From Brachionus manjavacas (lineage: Eukaryota > Rotifera > Eurotatoria > Ploima > Brachionidae), in NCBI GenBank assembly GCA_019054805.1, contig JAHQIY010000004.1:1364001-1428000 (forward strand): a stretch of 64,000 nt of DNA. The letters are read 5' to 3'. The notes under the pieces were generated by a model. That model did not search any database and was not told where the DNA came from. It saw only the letters and a program-made list of their open reading frames with translations. Every line of letters begins with the position of its first letter. The first letter of the stretch is position 1. A program made the translations under genes and the position numbers. Shown here one piece after another: positions 21,390 through 33,429 of the stretch.

Positions 21390-24300
21390 TCATAATCTTA
21401 CAACTTTTAAATTAGTATTAAGCATTGAGTCAACATCTAGCTCTTTAATCTCTTGATAGAATCGCTTCTTTTTTGTACAATTTAACAAAACACAATCAGC
21501 CAATATTACACTAATACTCATGAGTCCAATGCCAGCGCCAATTGTTAACATCAATGGAACAATATTAAACTTTCCGCCAACTCCTGATACATTTATAATC
21601 AATCTGAGACCATATGCTTTGTAGAGCTCCCTCACTTCAGTTCCATGTTCCCTAAAACGGTTCGCGAACCGAAAATTAAATCCTGTGGCTGTGTCGGTTT
21701 GCTTGGAGTCAAAACGGTGAAAATAGTATTTGGGCAGACATGACGATTGAAAATCAAAGTCACAGTCCCATACAATTTCTATCAAGATAACACCACCTTT
21801 GATCAGCATGAGATAAATTTCTTTTGGATCGTTTTCGGCCAAACTGAGAATGTAATTTAGCTGAAAAATTGGACAGTATGGGTCTTTTTCTTTGTGGAAC
21901 TCACATCTTTGCAAATATTTGTTTGTATGATATGACTGAATATTGCGGCTAATAAAAAAAAACCTAAAAATCAAATTTTTAATTAAATAAAAATAAGCAT
22001 ACATTTTTTTTCCAAATTTTTTAAACTCAACATCATTTTTGATCAATATTGTAAAATTCAGGACATTTCTGACTAGAAAGTCTTCTGTTCTTATATTTTC
22101 GTCTTCAACAGGACACCATGCAGATATCTTAAATTAAAAGTAGCTTAGTTATGCGTTTTTAATTACCTTGCCATCTAAATAAATTTATCTCTGTTTCAAT
22201 TTTAAGTTTTTCATGATTTATTTTATATTTTTTAAATGTCTCGGAAAAAATACCAGAGCCTGGAATGTAATTAGAAATAATTAAACTTTATTGTTGTTTT
22301 TTTTTAATTTTAATTGGAAATTTTGGTATTAATCAATATTTTTTTAAAAAGTACAAAAATTATTTTTATTTTATCTCTACATAATCAAAATTTGAAAAAA
22401 TTTTCAAAATGATCTAATGGCATTTCACTAATATCGAAAATAGCCCAAAATTGACTTTTTTTTAAAATACTAGTCTCGACATTAGTAAAATAAAACAATT
22501 AATGAATTTTTTCAAAATAACGTATATTTTATTAAAGAAATCTAAATCTTTGAATGAAAATTATTAAAATAAATAATCCCGTATAATATTTTTAAAAAAC
22601 AAAAATAATATTTTCTAGAACAAAAATACTGATGTTAGTATCAATTATTTTTTGTTAGTACAATTAAATTAAATAATGTCAAATATGATTAAGATAGTAA
22701 CTGTGTTATCTCTTTGACACCAAAATTGATTTAATTGAAACAAATATATATCCAAAAAAACTTTTTTTCAATAATTAATTAAAGACCTTCTAAAGCTGAT
22801 TCCGACAAGATGAGTTTATTGGTGTTATACAAAAAGGAAATTTTTGAGCTAGACATGAAAAAAAAGGAAATTTTTGAGCATCAAAATGTCTTTTATCGAA
22901 ATCCCAAACAACTTAATCCAAGATGAGTCCATTAAACCAGAACAAGTTAAAAAAACTAGAGGAAAGGGAAAAGTTTACCTCCCTTTCTGTAGTTTTCGTA
23001 ACTTAGAATCAGCTCAAGGAAATCTAGCTATGACTTTTGCCGATAAAGATTGGACTTGTAAGCGGGTCACAGAGAATTTGCCTGGCGATGTCATTTGGTA
23101 TCAATGTACAAAATGTACAATTATAAGAACTTTCACCATTTCGGAATTGCAGTTACAACAAACGAACGAACAGAAGATTTTGAGTTTTTTTTCAAATCCA
23201 TAAAAAAAGTAGTCGAAGAGATTGAGATGATCAGCTATGAACCAGATACACTAATAGCTGACAATGCATTAGAAATCACAAACGGTTTTTCTAGCGTGTT
23301 TAATCTAAAAAAGGTAAATTTTCTTACATTTCGATTAAAATATGTTAATTTTTAATCTTTTTTAGAGAATCAATTGTTGGGCTCATGCTTTACGTTTAAT
23401 GGACGGTGAATTGAAACACGTTGAGAAAAAACAAGAGATAAGATCAGACAAGATATCAAGTCGATTCAAGCTTTAAGCACAAAAATACAATTCGAGAAAG
23501 CTATAACGCTATTTCAAGCAAAATACAAAGAGCATTCCGACGCCAATGTAAAAGACTTCATCGATTATTTCAAGAAAAATTGGTGTTGTGATGGAAAAAA
23601 GGGATGGTATGAGGGCTACTATATCGGCAAGCCTAGTAAAAGCAATGCATTGGAATCAAAACATCGCAGCATCAAAGACTTCGGTAACAATCGATTACGA
23701 AAACGACTCCCACTTAAACAATGTCTCGATGAAATGTTCAATCTGGTTGAAAAATGGTCTAAAAGATACAATCTAGTTACTCAAGTATTAGATGGAAACA
23801 ACAAAACGATTCAAGTGCCCAATGCCAATTTCGAGATTTTTTATACGAAACCAATCATAACAACAAAAGATTCTTATCAATGGACAGATGCTTATCAATG
23901 GCAACGCCTCGATAAACGTGTAATCAAAATCGGATCCAACTATTTCGTGCCCGGCAAAGAACGATTTTCAATAGATGACAACGAAGTCAAAACATATGCG
24001 ACTGATAATTTTGATAATTTTACCGACTTCGACGAGTTTATTCAAAACATTAATTCAATCAATGCTATTCAAGTTAATCGAGACGAATGGGAGCTAAGCA
24101 CTTGCAGCTGCAAAGATTGGCTTAAGAATTATAAATGTGATCATGTGATTGCAGTCTGTTCACGGCTAAGTAAGTTTTTACTCACCTAACAATTCTCTAA
24201 AACTTTTACTAAATTTTATTTTAAGAACTTTGTCATATCAAAGAAATAGCAATGAACAATCCACTCGAAAGAAAGCGCCGTCCAGGTCGCCCTAAAGCTA

Positions 24301-25624
24301 CAACCAATGCCTTATCTCGTCAGCCAAATGAAACTCAAAATGTGAATGTTTTGTGTATCAGCGTATCTGAAGAATCAGATTCGGGCGATCCGCTGTACAA
24401 GAGCCAATATCAAAAAAAATTCGTCTTGAAGAGACCCTAGCTGTTACTCCACAACCCCAAGTTAAAAAAAAACGCGGTAGACCAGTTGGATCAAACAAAA
24501 AAAAAAAAAGTAAATTGAATATTATTTTTGCCTATATTTAATTATTTTGGTTCTAATTTGATACAAATTGTATTACTTTTTTTATTTATGTACCTTTTAT
24601 ATTATAATAGAAATAAAAAAATACATTTGTTCCTTAGTTCAGTAATTTTGTTTTTTATTTCAATATTAATAACATAACTGATAATTACATGCCATTAATA
24701 ATACAATTTTATTAAAGACTAATCAAAGAAATTTCGGTCTAGTCCATTAGGTGAAGAATTCATGTTCACGGTATAAGTGAACAAATTGTTCACCTAATTA
24801 TTTTTACCCTGATAGGTTAACATGGAAATTCAAAAAATTTTAGTTAATAAAAATAAATAAATTGAAAAGTAAAAAAAGACATTAAATAATAATATTATTG
24901 TTTACGATATCCAACAGATTAATTTAGATGGTTTAATAATTACCAAGGTATTAAGCATTAATTTATATTTCTAAAATTTAAATTACCTCACAAACTTTGA
25001 GATCTGATCCTGGATATTTTTGGACACATCTTCCCGTCGGTATTCCGTTCCATGAGTTCAAAGCTGATCCTAAATTTTCGCAATCATCGTCAACACTACA
25101 CTTTGCTTTATATTTTGTTGATTCCTAATCAAATATTAAAAATTAAAAATTTTAAAAAAGTAAAATTATTTTTTTTTTCTAGCCTCGGGACATTTATCTT
25201 GATGTTGTTTGGTTTTCAAAAAATTTGTCATGATAAAAATAGAGTTGAATTCATTTGGTGGTATCACATAATCTGCAGTATCCATCATCCGATAATTGTG
25301 GGAAGATTTGAGAGTGTAAAATTCATTCAAAAATTGTGACTCTTTTTCTTTTAGATCCAAAACAGTTGAAGAATTGAGCGGAATAAAACCTTGACCCTTG
25401 ACTTTGGTGGTTACAGCGCTCGATACCGAATCGAAGACCTGATAACCCTTGTTATGGTACAACTCCCAGCCAATTATATAGACTAGGATTAACATCTGGA
25501 CCACTCGGTAAACAAAGCCTACTTTGAAACTTTTAATTGTAGCCGAGCGTTCAGTCGAGTATGTTATAAAGGAGCCTAATTTGGTAGAAAACAAATTTAC
25601 ATAGTTGCTTTTTGGTTTCGGCAT
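21390..25624 (-). CDS. P2X receptor (ATP-gated cation channel), gene B
   Basis: Four exons: 25624-25184, 25124-24987, 22127-22003 and 21948-21390. They join in frame to 420 aa. Visible P2X marks: YSTER (22-26, TxR site), TM1 about 34-54, KVK (74-76), ten ectodomain cysteines, GFNFRF (324-329, NFR), YKAYGLR (K345), GVGGKF into TM2 (about 361-386) and YQEIK (399-403, YxxxK). Role: trimeric ATP-gated channel subunit. The start is the first ATG before the conserved cytoplasmic N-terminus. Intron 1 (59 bp, 25125-25183) must use a GC donor, GAG|GCTAGA, because no GT exists between the exon end and the acceptor. Intron 2 is 2859 bp and holds a MULE transposon on the other strand. Intron 3 (54 bp) is stop-free and divisible by three. 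The N-terminal 147 codons are one exon where gene A has four. Confidence 0.88.
22860..24520 (+). mobile_element. MULE-type DNA transposon, recently decayed
   Basis: It sits in intron 2 of P2X gene B on the opposite strand. Pieces in order: an N-terminal segment (VYLPFCSFRNLESAQ and WTCKRVTENLPGDVIWYQC, FLYWCH-like), then HFGIAVTTNERTEDFEFFF and LIADNALEITNGF, typical of the MULE DDE domain, then CWAHALRLMDGE, then a SWIM zinc finger (CSCKDWLKNYKCDHVI, about 24100-24150) and two AT-hooks (RRPGRPK, KKRGRPVG). It has its own introns: 23314-23365 (52 bp) and 24170-24225 (56 bp). Much of the region between YQCTKC and HFGIAV is deleted with a frame change near 23120; there is another shift near 23440 and a one-base loss in an A run near 24420. 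Terminal inverted repeats were not found. GGAAATTTTTGAGC is repeated at 22847 and 22867. Confidence 0.8.
24735..24800. repeat. Short repeat shared with the 52.8 and 54.8 kb modules
   Basis: GTCTAGTCCATTAGGTGAA and GTTCACCTAATT form an imperfect inverted pair. The first word recurs at 54805 and inverted at 55190-55230. It looks like an end of a non-autonomous DNA element. Confidence 0.4.
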
Positions 25625-27145
25625 GGCTCGAATTGAAAATTAAACTTGAAAAAAATTTATCATTCCACTAAATACTCTAAACATCTGTTAAATTATTTTA
25701 GTAATTGAATTGTTTATTTTGTTTTATTCTTGTAACGAAAGAATTATAAAAATATATTAAGTAACCATGTTTTTTTTTTAATTTTCAATTTATTTTATTC
25801 TTCTCGGAAAATTCAGCTGAAAAATTCAAATTGGTTCTAATCCATAAAAAATAGATAGCTCTGTGCACCTTTTTTCACTTTTTTTTAGTGAAAATACATC
25901 TATATGTATTTTTAAAAAAGAATTTTTTTTAATTAATTTTTTTTTACAAGCCTTTATTTAAAAAAATAAAATAAAATTCTTCATTTTTAAATCCAATTTA
26001 ATATTTGATTTGATTAACTTTTCTATTTATTATCAATTTGATTTTAAAATCTAAATAATTACAGTCAATAAACTTGAGATAAAATTTTCAATTAAAATCT
26101 AAATCTTATTTAGAATAAAAATATAAAATCAATGAAAGTTTTATAAAATAAAAAAGGTAAAAATATTGCAGAAAATTTAAAAATAAACATATTTAAATAC
26201 CGAATAACAAGTTTAAATGTTTAACGTTTCAAGAAAAAAATTATAAGGTTAAGAAAAAACGCTACCTAAAGTTGATATTAATATAAGAAAAAAGTTTTTT
26301 TTCTAAACCTAAATCTACAAAACTTAATCAGCCACCTACAGATGTAGTCATCAGACCAACAAGATGATCTTTAAAAGCAAAAAATTAAAATTAAATTTTA
26401 ATTACAATTATTTTACTCTTTTATTCTTTTTTTATACTTACACAATTGAATTTTACTTAAATTTAAACATTGAACTCAATAAAATTAAAAAAAAAAATTT
26501 GATTGTTTCTTTTCTTTTTCATTACATACATTCATTAACTTAGTTTGACAAAATTATTTTTTAAAGGAGAGAAATTAATTTTTTTAGGTTATACACTTAT
26601 ATGATCCATAGAATGCATCGTTTGGCAGTGCACATGTCATTATTTATAGGAGAGCAGTCAAATGCATCCCGAAATTAATCTCAAATTTCTATGTACCAAA
26701 TTTATTTTTTTATCACAAAAATATCTATATTTTTCCATTTATTGGTTTTTGAATAAAGTTTTTTTTTAATACCTTTTTTTTAAACTTTTTTTAATAAATT
26801 AAAAAAATTAATTAAATCAAAAAAATACGAATAAATTTGATAAAAAATTGATCATAAATTGAACTTCAAAATGCTTTTATATTAGGTTTAAATAATGTGT
26901 GCTTTTAAATAAAAATTCTTCAAAAATTTAATCTAATAAATTCGCACTTTTTTTAATTAATCAGTATTAAAATCAAATTATGAAAATTTACAGTTTTATA
27001 CAGAATTTTGTCTTTTTTCGAAAATAATATTTGTTTTTAAATTTTTTTTTCGCATGTTTTATGCTGAGATGTGACACATTCTCTGACCCAAAATTGTCCT
27101 CAGTGTTCAAGAAAATTTGAATACCAGTGACACCATTTGCTAGCT
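25625..27145. other. AT-rich intergenic spacer
   Basis: Between P2X gene B and a mariner fragment. No frame, repeat or RNA gene recognised. Confidence 0.4.
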
Positions 27146-27592
27146 TATGTCAAACTTTTTGGCTGCTTGACCCTGAGTGATGTTGTCTTTGTGATCAAAA
27201 GCTTTTTTTAGCTTGTTGAGTTGCACTTAAGCCATTTTTTTTTGGTGTTTGACCAGATCCTTGTTTCCTTTCTGGTGAAAATTGTTCACTACGTTTTAAA
27301 ATTCGGTGTTAAGTAATCCTTGGAATTTTTTCTGCAATAAAATGCCTCACAGTGAATATCTTTCCAAGTGATCTATTTTCGTCAAAAAAAGCGCATACGC
27401 GAATTCTTAGGGCCTTTTCTTTAGATGAATTTATTTTGGTGATTTTTTTTCTTTTAAATAAATTTTTTTTATCGTATTTTTTTAAATAAATTTACTACAA
27501 GAATATAGAAAGAGATTTAAAAAAAAATTAAAATAGCATTGCAAATGATACTTAAAGTTCGTCCCGTTTTTAAGTTGTCACTTGTTAAATAG
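27146..27592 (-). mobile_element. Mariner fragment, same family as 15.6 kb
   Basis: The minus strand matches the first 450 bases of the mariner at 15588, including the inverted end GTGACAACTTAAAAACGGGA (from 27592) and the start of the transposase up to the second helix-turn-helix (QRQAAKKF, near 27155). The rest is missing. It preserves a better copy of the outer end than the 15.6-kb element does. Confidence 0.8.
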
Positions 27593-28317
27593 AGAATTAG
27601 CTGTTAAATGAGTGGATAATTAATATTCGAGTTCGATTTCAATCACTTTAATCGTTTTTTTACATTATATTATATTAACATTATGGTTCTTTTCTTCGAT
27701 AAATATTTAAATGATTTAAATATCAAGTTGGTACATAAAGTTTATTGTTTAAAAGCTTAAAGCCTAAGCTACAATTATATAAAAAATACTTAATATTTGT
27801 ACAGTAATTTGATGAAAAATGATTATTTAATAATTTGACACTTAATTTTAGTATTGCTAATTTTCAAGTGATATCTCAGATACTTGAGGTTTTGGTATCA
27901 GTTTTGGGATGAGATTTAGTACAAAAGTACTAAAGAGCTGAAAAATTTTTATGAATTTTTTTTTAATTTTTTAAAAAAACCTAATTTTAACATTTTGAAA
28001 TTTTTTCAAACCATCTTAAAGAAATATTTGTTGTAAATGACTGAAAAATATTGAGTTATTTGAAGATTCTTGATCATTTATTTTTTGACTTGTAAAAAAT
28101 ATTTAAAAGACTGACTATGACTTTCATTTAAAAGGATAAACACTTGATTGAGAAGATTTTATGTAGCTGATAAATTGTTTATTGTTGACTTAAAAATTAT
28201 CAGTATGAAGCCTGTATCTACAGCAAAACATTGATCTTTTCACAAAGGTAAAATAAAAAGCTACAAAAATACCTAAGCAAATATTTATACCAGGACCTAT
28301 ATGCTTTTAGTAGTAGT
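27593..28317. other. AT-rich spacer
   Basis: Apart from the weak match of 27704-27780 to 19721-19800, nothing recognised. Confidence 0.4.
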
Positions 28318-30540
28318 AGTAGTTTTGACTGTAGCTGGCTAGCCAGCGAGTGTGCTGATAAGGCACACTATGACAGCTGATTTGATTGATTGCTGCTCAT
28401 CCAGCAATCAATGCCTGCTTTAAAGCTGTTAACATTAGGGGCTTCAACTAATTGATTTGGCAGTGAGTTCCATATGTTAGCGGTTCTGTTGAAAAAAAAG
28501 TTATCTCTATGTTGGAGCCTCGAAATTTCTTTGTGATATTTGAAGCAGTGACCTCTTCCTTGGATTTTGGTGACATTAAAATTGTTGCTTTTTTCAACCA
28601 ATTCTATTCCATGCATGAACTTGTATAATTGAATTAGATCACCTCTTTTTCTTCTTTCCACTAGATTTGGAATGTCTAAAGCCTTCAATCTGCTTTCATA
28701 CGGTTTGTTTCTAATTGAAGAAACAAATTTCGTAGCTCTGCGTTGAATCCTCTCAAGATTCTCACAATCCGACTTAAGAAATGGAGACCATACAGGCACA
28801 GCAAATTCCAAAAGAGGACCAACAAAAGTTAAATACAATGATCTAAATAACTTACAATCAAAACGAGCGAATGATTTCCTGATGCGACCCAACATTTGAT
28901 TTGCTTTGTTTGTAGCCTCTATCACTTGGTTTTTCCATTTGAGATTTGTATTGAAGATAACTCCAAGATCTCTTTCGGTTTCAGACGTTGATAACTGTTT
29001 ACCATTAATAGAATAAGTGAATTCTTTGTTTTTATGACCGTAATGCATAACCACACATTTTGATGTGTTGAAGAGAAGAAGCCAATCTTGAGTCCACTTG
29101 AAAATTAAATCTAAATCTGATTGAAGTTTCACTGCGCATATTTCTGATACCGTTTGCGAGAATATTTTTGTATCATCTGCATACACTTTGACAATATTCT
29201 CTATTCCTTTTGGTAGATCATTGATATACAAAACGAACAAAAGTGGACCAATCACTGATCCTTGTGGTACACCGCTAAAAATCTAAACCCAATCCGACAA
29301 AATTTCACCTTGAACAACTCGTTGTCTTCTATTTTTCAAAAAAGCTTCAATCCATTTTAGTGTCAGACCATCAAAGCCATACACTTTCAATTTAGCTATT
29401 AGTCGTCTGTGCGGAACAGTATCAAATGCTTTCGCAAAATCTAGCAGAATTACATCAACAGGAATACTTTTGTCTAGACTCATTGAGATGAAATCTAGAG
29501 TTTCCATAAGATTAGATGTACATGACTTTTTCCTGACAAATCCATGCTGTTCTTTAGATATAATATTGTTCTTATAAAGATAGTCTTCCATTTTAGTTCT
29601 TATTATGCTTTCCATTATTTTGCACGGAATTGAAGTTAAAGACACGGGACGATAATTGCTGGCCGTTGATTTATCACCTTTTTTAAACAATGGAGTAATA
29701 TTTGCTGATCTGAATTGTATTGGAAGCTGACTATTAGATAAAGACTTTCTGAAAATTAAAGTTAAAGGAACAGTAAAGGCTTCTGCACAGTTTTTTAGCA
29801 ATAGCGGATGAAGCTTGTCTACACCACATGATTTATTTTGATTAAGGTCTTGTAATTTTTTATAAACCACTTCATAACTAATATCATTTGGTTCAATGTC
29901 AATATATTCTAAACAGTTTTCATTTAGTTCAGCTACAAAAGGTGGAAGCTCCCCATCTTGTTCAATAACAAAAACATCTTGAAAACATTTATTTAGTAGA
30001 TTTGATATCTCTTTCGGTTCTTGCGTTAATTCATTGTTTGACTTCTTTAATGCTTTGATTGATTCTCTGATTACTTGTTGATCATTTAGATATTTGTATA
30101 ATAATTTTGGATTCTTCTTAGCTTTATCTACTAAATTTTGTTCATAAGTTAGTCTGGCTCTTTTTATTTCCGAAGAAACTAATTTACAGATACTTTTGTA
30201 ATCATTATAAAGATTCATATCCTTCCAGTTACATGAACAGTTCCTGTATCTAAGATTTTTCTTATTCCTAACTAAGATCTTGAGATCATCTTTTATCCAA
30301 GGTTTTGAGATACTTTTCTTTTTAGAGCCATCCGTCACTGGAATGAATCGATTACTAGCTTCGCTTACATAGAAAATAAACTCATTGTACATTTCCTGAA
30401 TATTTAAATTCTCAAATAAGTGCACCCAATCAATATTTGATAAAAAATCAGAAATTTTTTCAAAGTCAGCTTTACTATAAATGAACTTGTATGAACTTTT
30501 TCTCAGTTTAACAACATTAGAATAACGTTAAATCAGAAGA
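28318..30540 (-). mobile_element. LINE with a nearly intact reverse transcriptase
   Basis: One reading frame runs from about 30500 to 28368, broken only by a TAG at 29283-29285 (SDWV-stop-IFSGVPQGSVIGP). N-terminal part: KADFEKISDFLSNIDW and KPWIKDDLKIL, the linker after the endonuclease. RT boxes: NYRPVSLTSIPCKIMES, EQHGFVRKKSC, ILLDFAKAFDTVPH (first Asp), GVPQGSVIGPLLFVLYINDL, KVYADDTKIF (YADD), LSTSETERDLGVIF, then the thumb and C-terminal helices ending SNQSNQLS. The 3' end has a GTGTGCC/GGCACAC hairpin, GCTGGCTAGCCAGC palindrome and a (CTA)n tail at 28311-28325. The endonuclease is lost by 5' truncation near 30540. A chimeric relative is at 44.1-45.2 kb. CR1/Jockey-group by motif style. 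Confidence 0.9.
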
Positions 30541-31497
30541 GGCCCCTGAGAGGAAGATTCCAAAACATTAGAGTATGCTTAGGAATAAATTAAGTGTCCA
30601 ATTTTCTTTATGAAAAAAAAAAAAAAAATTTTAATATACCTAAGCAAAATTAAAAATTAAAAAAACATTGAGATTATTTTTTTAAAAAATACAATCAATT
30701 TTGTTTTATCAAAAATGTAATCTCTTTTTTTATATTTTAAACAAAATAATCCTTTCAAAATTATTTATCAAATAACATAAATAAAACTAGTTCTTTATTG
30801 TAAACTTTTTTGTTAGTTTAAATTTTATTTGAATAAACAATTAATTGATTAAACTTACCTTTCTTCAAATAAAATTAAAAAATTGATTGAAGATCTAAGT
30901 AACGATTTGTAATTTTCAGAATATAAATATTCTTGTTCTAGAAATTTAAATGTTCATCAAATTAAGAATACAGATTTATTAATTATTATTAAGATAGCGA
31001 AAAATTTCAAGTGATGATTACGTGTATAAATAAATTATAGTATTATTTAAATCTTTTTATGTTAATTACAAAAAAAATGTGGAGAAATACTTGGGCAGTT
31101 TGGAGCAGAACTTAGCAATAATTCTTTTCAGACAAATATTTAAGATTTTTGGCGAAATAAAAAAAAATCATAGGAAGTCTAAAGTTAATGTAAATTTAAA
31201 TCCATTAAAAAGGAATGAAATTAAATAAAAAATTTTTTTAAAAATTTATACCTCATTTTTAAATTAATTAAGTATTTTTTTTTAAATAAAGTTTTTTGTA
31301 ATTTTTTTTGAGACAATTATGCCCAAAAATCAAAAAACTATAAATATTCGTAAGAAAAATTATAAGAGCAAAATGGCGGCAAAATGTAAAAATTTTGCAT
31401 TTTTACATTGTGATATTTAATTGGGAGAGTTTTTATAAAGTAAAGTTGGTAAAGCATCATTGTTTCAATTATTAACAGTTATTATCTATATTTTAAA
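30541..31497. other. AT-rich spacer
   Basis: No frame or repeat recognised. Confidence 0.4.
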
Positions 31498-31660
31498 TAC
31501 CATCAATTAATGGACTGACAAATAATTTAAATTTTAAGGAAGTTCCAGACGATTATGACAAATCGTTTTGTCCAAATCTCATTATCAAGCTAGTGTCGAC
31601 TATGAGACAACGTCACAATTTAATTTCATTCCTTACAATCTTAGAGAATTACATTATTAA
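31498..31660 (-). repeat. Inverted copy of the repeat at 1-305
   Basis: The reverse complement matches 1-128 and about 275-296 closely, without the 120-base internal segment of the left copy. Confidence 0.65.
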
Positions 31661-31690
31661 ATAGCTTAATTAGAACTAAAAAAAAATAAA

Positions 31691-31796
31691 ATAAAAATTT
31701 TAAATATTCTCTATATAATAAAAATTTTAAATATTCTCTATAATAATTTTAAATATTCTCTATAATAATTTTAAATATTCTCTATATCTATTCTTA
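31691..31796 (+). repeat. Tandem repeat, about 22-28 bp unit, four copies
   Basis: The unit AATTTTAAATATTCTCTATA occurs four times, with the first two copies carrying extra TA/AA bases. Confidence 0.8.
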
Positions 31797-32886
31797 AAAT
31801 TTAATTATGGCTGCCTTGATAGCTTTGCCTTATTATCTTTTAGCTTGAATTATTTATTTTTTATTTGAATTTTGTTTCAAAGTCATCAAAAAAAAATTAA
31901 AAAAATTTGTGACAAAATGACAAGTAAATTCAGATTAAAAAATGAAATTAAAATTATTGATCAGTTTATTGTCACTGAGTGAAATGAATTTTTTCAAAAA
32001 AACAAAAAGGAAAATAAACAAAAATTGAGATTGTTGACGACGCAGACTTCAAAAAAAAAAATTATTATTGGAATCAACTTTTCTTCTAAAGAATGAATAA
32101 ATGTAACCAACTTTTAATTACATATCGATCAAGCCCTTATCTGAAACAAACTGCATAAGCCGTATTTTCAGTTTCAAACTTTTCATCTAGGTTCTTAATT
32201 AAAAAAAAGAGGAAAAGGAAAAAAAGAAAAAAAAATACATTTGTTTTACTTATTAAAAAAAATTAGAATTCAATTTAATTTTTTACTCAAATAACCAGAA
32301 TAATTAATTCGAATAAAAATAAAATATTTTGAAAAACCTGGAAATGGATTTGAAAGAATCGGATGGAACCTGTGGAACATAAATTTCAAAAAAATCTCAA
32401 ACAAGAATCAAGTCTTTTTGTACATAATTGCTTATATTTCCAAAGGAAAATTGTATCGATTTTTATTTCAACTGAATAGCAAATCATGAGAAATTAAGAA
32501 GAAAATAACTTATTAAATAAAGAAGTTAAACTTAAAAATGCCACTGTGACAACTTACAAGATTTAACTTGGGCACCATTTGAATCTTACTTAAAAGAGAT
32601 TACAACAGTATGGAGGATTGAAATTGATAAAAATGAGTGACTCTAAAGTAGTTGTATAAAAGAAGCTAAAAAAACTTTTTATCGTCGAGTCATTTGATTT
32701 TAAAATAATTGATAAAATACAGGTGAGGTAGAAAAAACATAAAAAAGAGAGAAAAAAACACATAATTAATTTTAAAAATTTTCCTCGAGAGAAAAAAAAA
32801 TATAAATTTTAAAAATCAAAAAAGATACAATTAATTACATAAAATTAAATAAAAAGAGGCGAAAATTAGACTGGGTCTTATACTTA
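31797..32886. other. AT-rich spacer
   Basis: No frame or repeat recognised. Confidence 0.4.
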
Positions 32887-32888
32887 TA

Positions 32889-33050
32889 CCGTATTCCCTC
32901 GTTCAACTATGCTGCACCATTAGCTAAACTACCAGCTTTTGGACAATGCACCAAAGTACATCTCACCGATGCTAAAAAATTTTTAATTTGATTTTTTAAT
33001 TTGCATGTCTTAACTTTGGTAGAGCTGCATAATCGAACAAGGGAATACTG
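32889..33050. repeat. Pogo/mariner-type MITE with TA duplication
   Basis: CCGTATTCCCTCGTTCAACT at 32889 pairs with the reverse complement of the sequence ending GGGAATACTG at 33050 over about 33 bp with several mismatches. TA flanks both sides (32887-32888, 33051-33052). The 162-bp body has no frame. The CAGTATTCCC terminus resembles pogo-group ends. Confidence 0.65.
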
Positions 33051-33429
33051 TAATTAACTCTTTACTTTTATTTCTTTGCAAATTTGCTTCGAGGCAAAAT
33101 GGGTAAATGTGTATAATAGAGTACTCGTTGAGTCATGTACTATAGGTTCAAGTACTTGGTTCCTATGCTTTTATTTCATATCATCTCTCACTTATATCAC
33201 TTTATTTTTGCTGAGTGAAATTGTTATTCTCTAAAAAAGATAGAACCAATTTATCAACAAAGCCAAACTTTTACGCGAGTTAAGGCCATTGTCTGGGAAT
33301 TTAAAAATTAAATTAAGTAGTGAAATTTAAATTTAAGTTAGAGTGTGAATTTTAAGACAGTTATTGACAGTTAATGATTTTTTAATTTTTTCAAAGAAAA
33401 AAAAAATGGGATCAGATTTTTGCACTGCA

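Noticed and set aside
25052-25339. Plus-strand 95-codon ORF
   Set aside because: Overlaps P2X gene B exons 1-2 in antisense; composition is a shadow.
33110-33175. tRNA-like GGTTCAAGTAC word
   Set aside because: A B-box-like word with a short stem, but no acceptor or D arm around it.
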